Below are positions 63,367-64,000 of a stretch of 64,000 nt of DNA, piece by piece (the first letter of the stretch is position 1; every line of letters begins with the position of its first letter). The notes beneath the pieces were generated by a model, which made no database searches, was not told where the DNA came from, and saw only the letters and a list, made by a program, of their open reading frames with translations. A program made the position numbers and the translations under genes. The stretch covers positions 62,001-126,000 of the forward strand of contig CAYSSJ010000005.1 in the NCBI GenBank assembly GCA_964433675.1, in the 5' to 3' direction. The stretch comes from CAYSSJ01 sp964433675. Lineage in GTDB: Bacteria; Cloacimonadota; Cloacimonadia; Cloacimonadales; TCS61.

Positions 63367-64000
63367 ATGAAAAAAAGTTTGATTATTATCGCTTGTCTTA
63401 TCCCGATGTTACTATGTGCAGGCTGGAAGGATTTATCCAACAATAGCGTAAATAATCCTTTCGACATGGTTGATGGTGTGAAAGAAGATATTAGGGTTGA
63501 TTTTGCTCTGCCCGGTTATGAATCCGAAACAGTGGTTGAAGCCGGTGAAGAGTATTTGAAGATAAGTTACCCTGAAGTTGGAGAACTGATCGAAGTAGGT
63601 AAGCCAGCTCTACCCGTTTTTTCTACTATATTGGCTATTGCAGATCAAGGAGATGTGGAAATAGAGATCTTGTCTGTCGAAGAAGAGATCATAGAAGATG
63701 TGCGAATTTATCCACAGCAAGAATTGCAGATAGAAAGCCAACCTACCAATAGTGAGTTTGTTATTGATGATGATTACTATTCCAAAGGCGGACTATATCC
63801 TTTGGATAATGTCGTAATCGGTGAGCCGGCTATCATGCGTGGTGTAAGAGTTGTCAATCTGAGTGTTCAGCCGTTTAGATATGAAGCAAAAAGTCGCAAA
63901 TTATATATCGTACGAGATATCTCACTGAGAGTGGTTACCACCGGGAGAGGTGGCGCAAACACTTTGTCACAGCGCTCCGCTGATAGAAAGGCATCCCGTT
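63367..64000 (+). CDS. Second gingipain-like C25 protein, N-terminal part (cut by window end)
   Basis: ATG at 63367 opens a frame that runs to the end of the window (211 residues). A signal peptide (about 1-18) precedes a propeptide almost the same as that of the upstream protein: shared blocks include EEYLKISYPEVGELIEVGK, YPQQELQIES and VIGEPAIMRGVRV. It is a tandem duplicate. The catalytic domain lies beyond the window. Confidence 0.9.
   Translation, partial: MKKSLIIIACLIPMLLCAGWKDLSNNSVNNPFDMVDGVKEDIRVDFALPGYESETVVEAGEEYLKISYPEVGELIEVGKPALPVFSTILAIADQGDVEIEILSVEEEIIEDVRIYPQQELQIESQPTNSEFVIDDDYYSKGGLYPLDNVVIGEPAIMRGVRVVNLSVQPFRYEAKSRKLYIVRDISLRVVTTGRGGANTLSQRSADRKASR

Noticed and set aside
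1..64000. CRISPR array, rRNA genes or complete insertion sequence
   Set aside because: No regularly spaced direct repeats of CRISPR type, no rRNA sequence and no intact transposase were found by reading through the window.

Overview
The window looks like a chromosomal segment of an anaerobic, Gram-negative bacterium of the FCB group, most likely Cloacimonadota. This is inferred from gene content, not from a database search. The basis is gingipain-like secreted proteins with a type IX secretion C-terminal sorting domain, many small lipoproteins with clear lipoboxes, outer-membrane porins, diaminopimelate synthesis genes, moderate A+T content and strong AGGAGG ribosome sites.

Layout. Bases 1-7.5 kb: the end of a GLUG-repeat surface protein, a tricorn-type protease, a flavodoxin, an exported metallophosphoesterase and two paralogous lipoproteins. 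Bases 7.7-14.1 kb: a Na+/phosphate symporter, a conserved small protein whose best start is followed at once by TGA, RmuC, two lipoproteins and a porin. Bases 14.3-23 kb, minus strand: a phosphate-starvation locus in the order phoB, phoR, sigma factor, pstS, pstC, pstA, pstB, phoU, second pstS. Bases 23-36.8 kb: housekeeping genes (holB, glnS, gltX, a radical SAM protein, a RodZ-like protein, dapF, dapB, an M20 peptidase, rlpA, psuG). Bases 36.9-44.9 kb: PpiD, then a TetR-controlled envelope module (MMPL exporter, a permease in two half-genes with one frameshifted, a LolA-like protein, an outer-membrane barrel). Bases 44.9-46 kb: a patch of decayed genes. Bases 46-53.5 kb: an expanded macromolecular-synthesis cluster (rpsU, yqeY, cvpA, mutS2, dnaG, rpoD) followed by a CAT-anticodon tRNA. 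Bases 53.6-64 kb: a TauE/SafE permease, an ADP-forming acyl-CoA synthetase fused to an acetyltransferase, and two tandem giant C25-like secreted proteins, the second cut by the window edge.

The strongest observation is the phosphate locus. Direct repeats resembling TTAACA, spaced exactly 11 bp, lie before pstS and before the porin at 13124. In both promoters the last repeat is followed by exactly 9 bp and then a good -10 box (TATGAT and TATAAT). This resembles the Bacillus PhoP-box layout and ties the porin to the Pho regulon. A small sigma-70-type factor overlaps phoR by 4 bp and ends 20 bp before the pstS repeat array. A dedicated sigma factor built into a phoBR-pst locus is unusual and is the best candidate here for an undescribed regulatory arrangement.

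Several genes look recently damaged: an AG duplication in a half-permease, a missing A in a small cysteine-rich gene, a truncated REP-type transposase, the tail of a restriction-modification protein, and the TGA at codon 2 near 9616. Raw reads or related genomes would separate true decay from assembly error.
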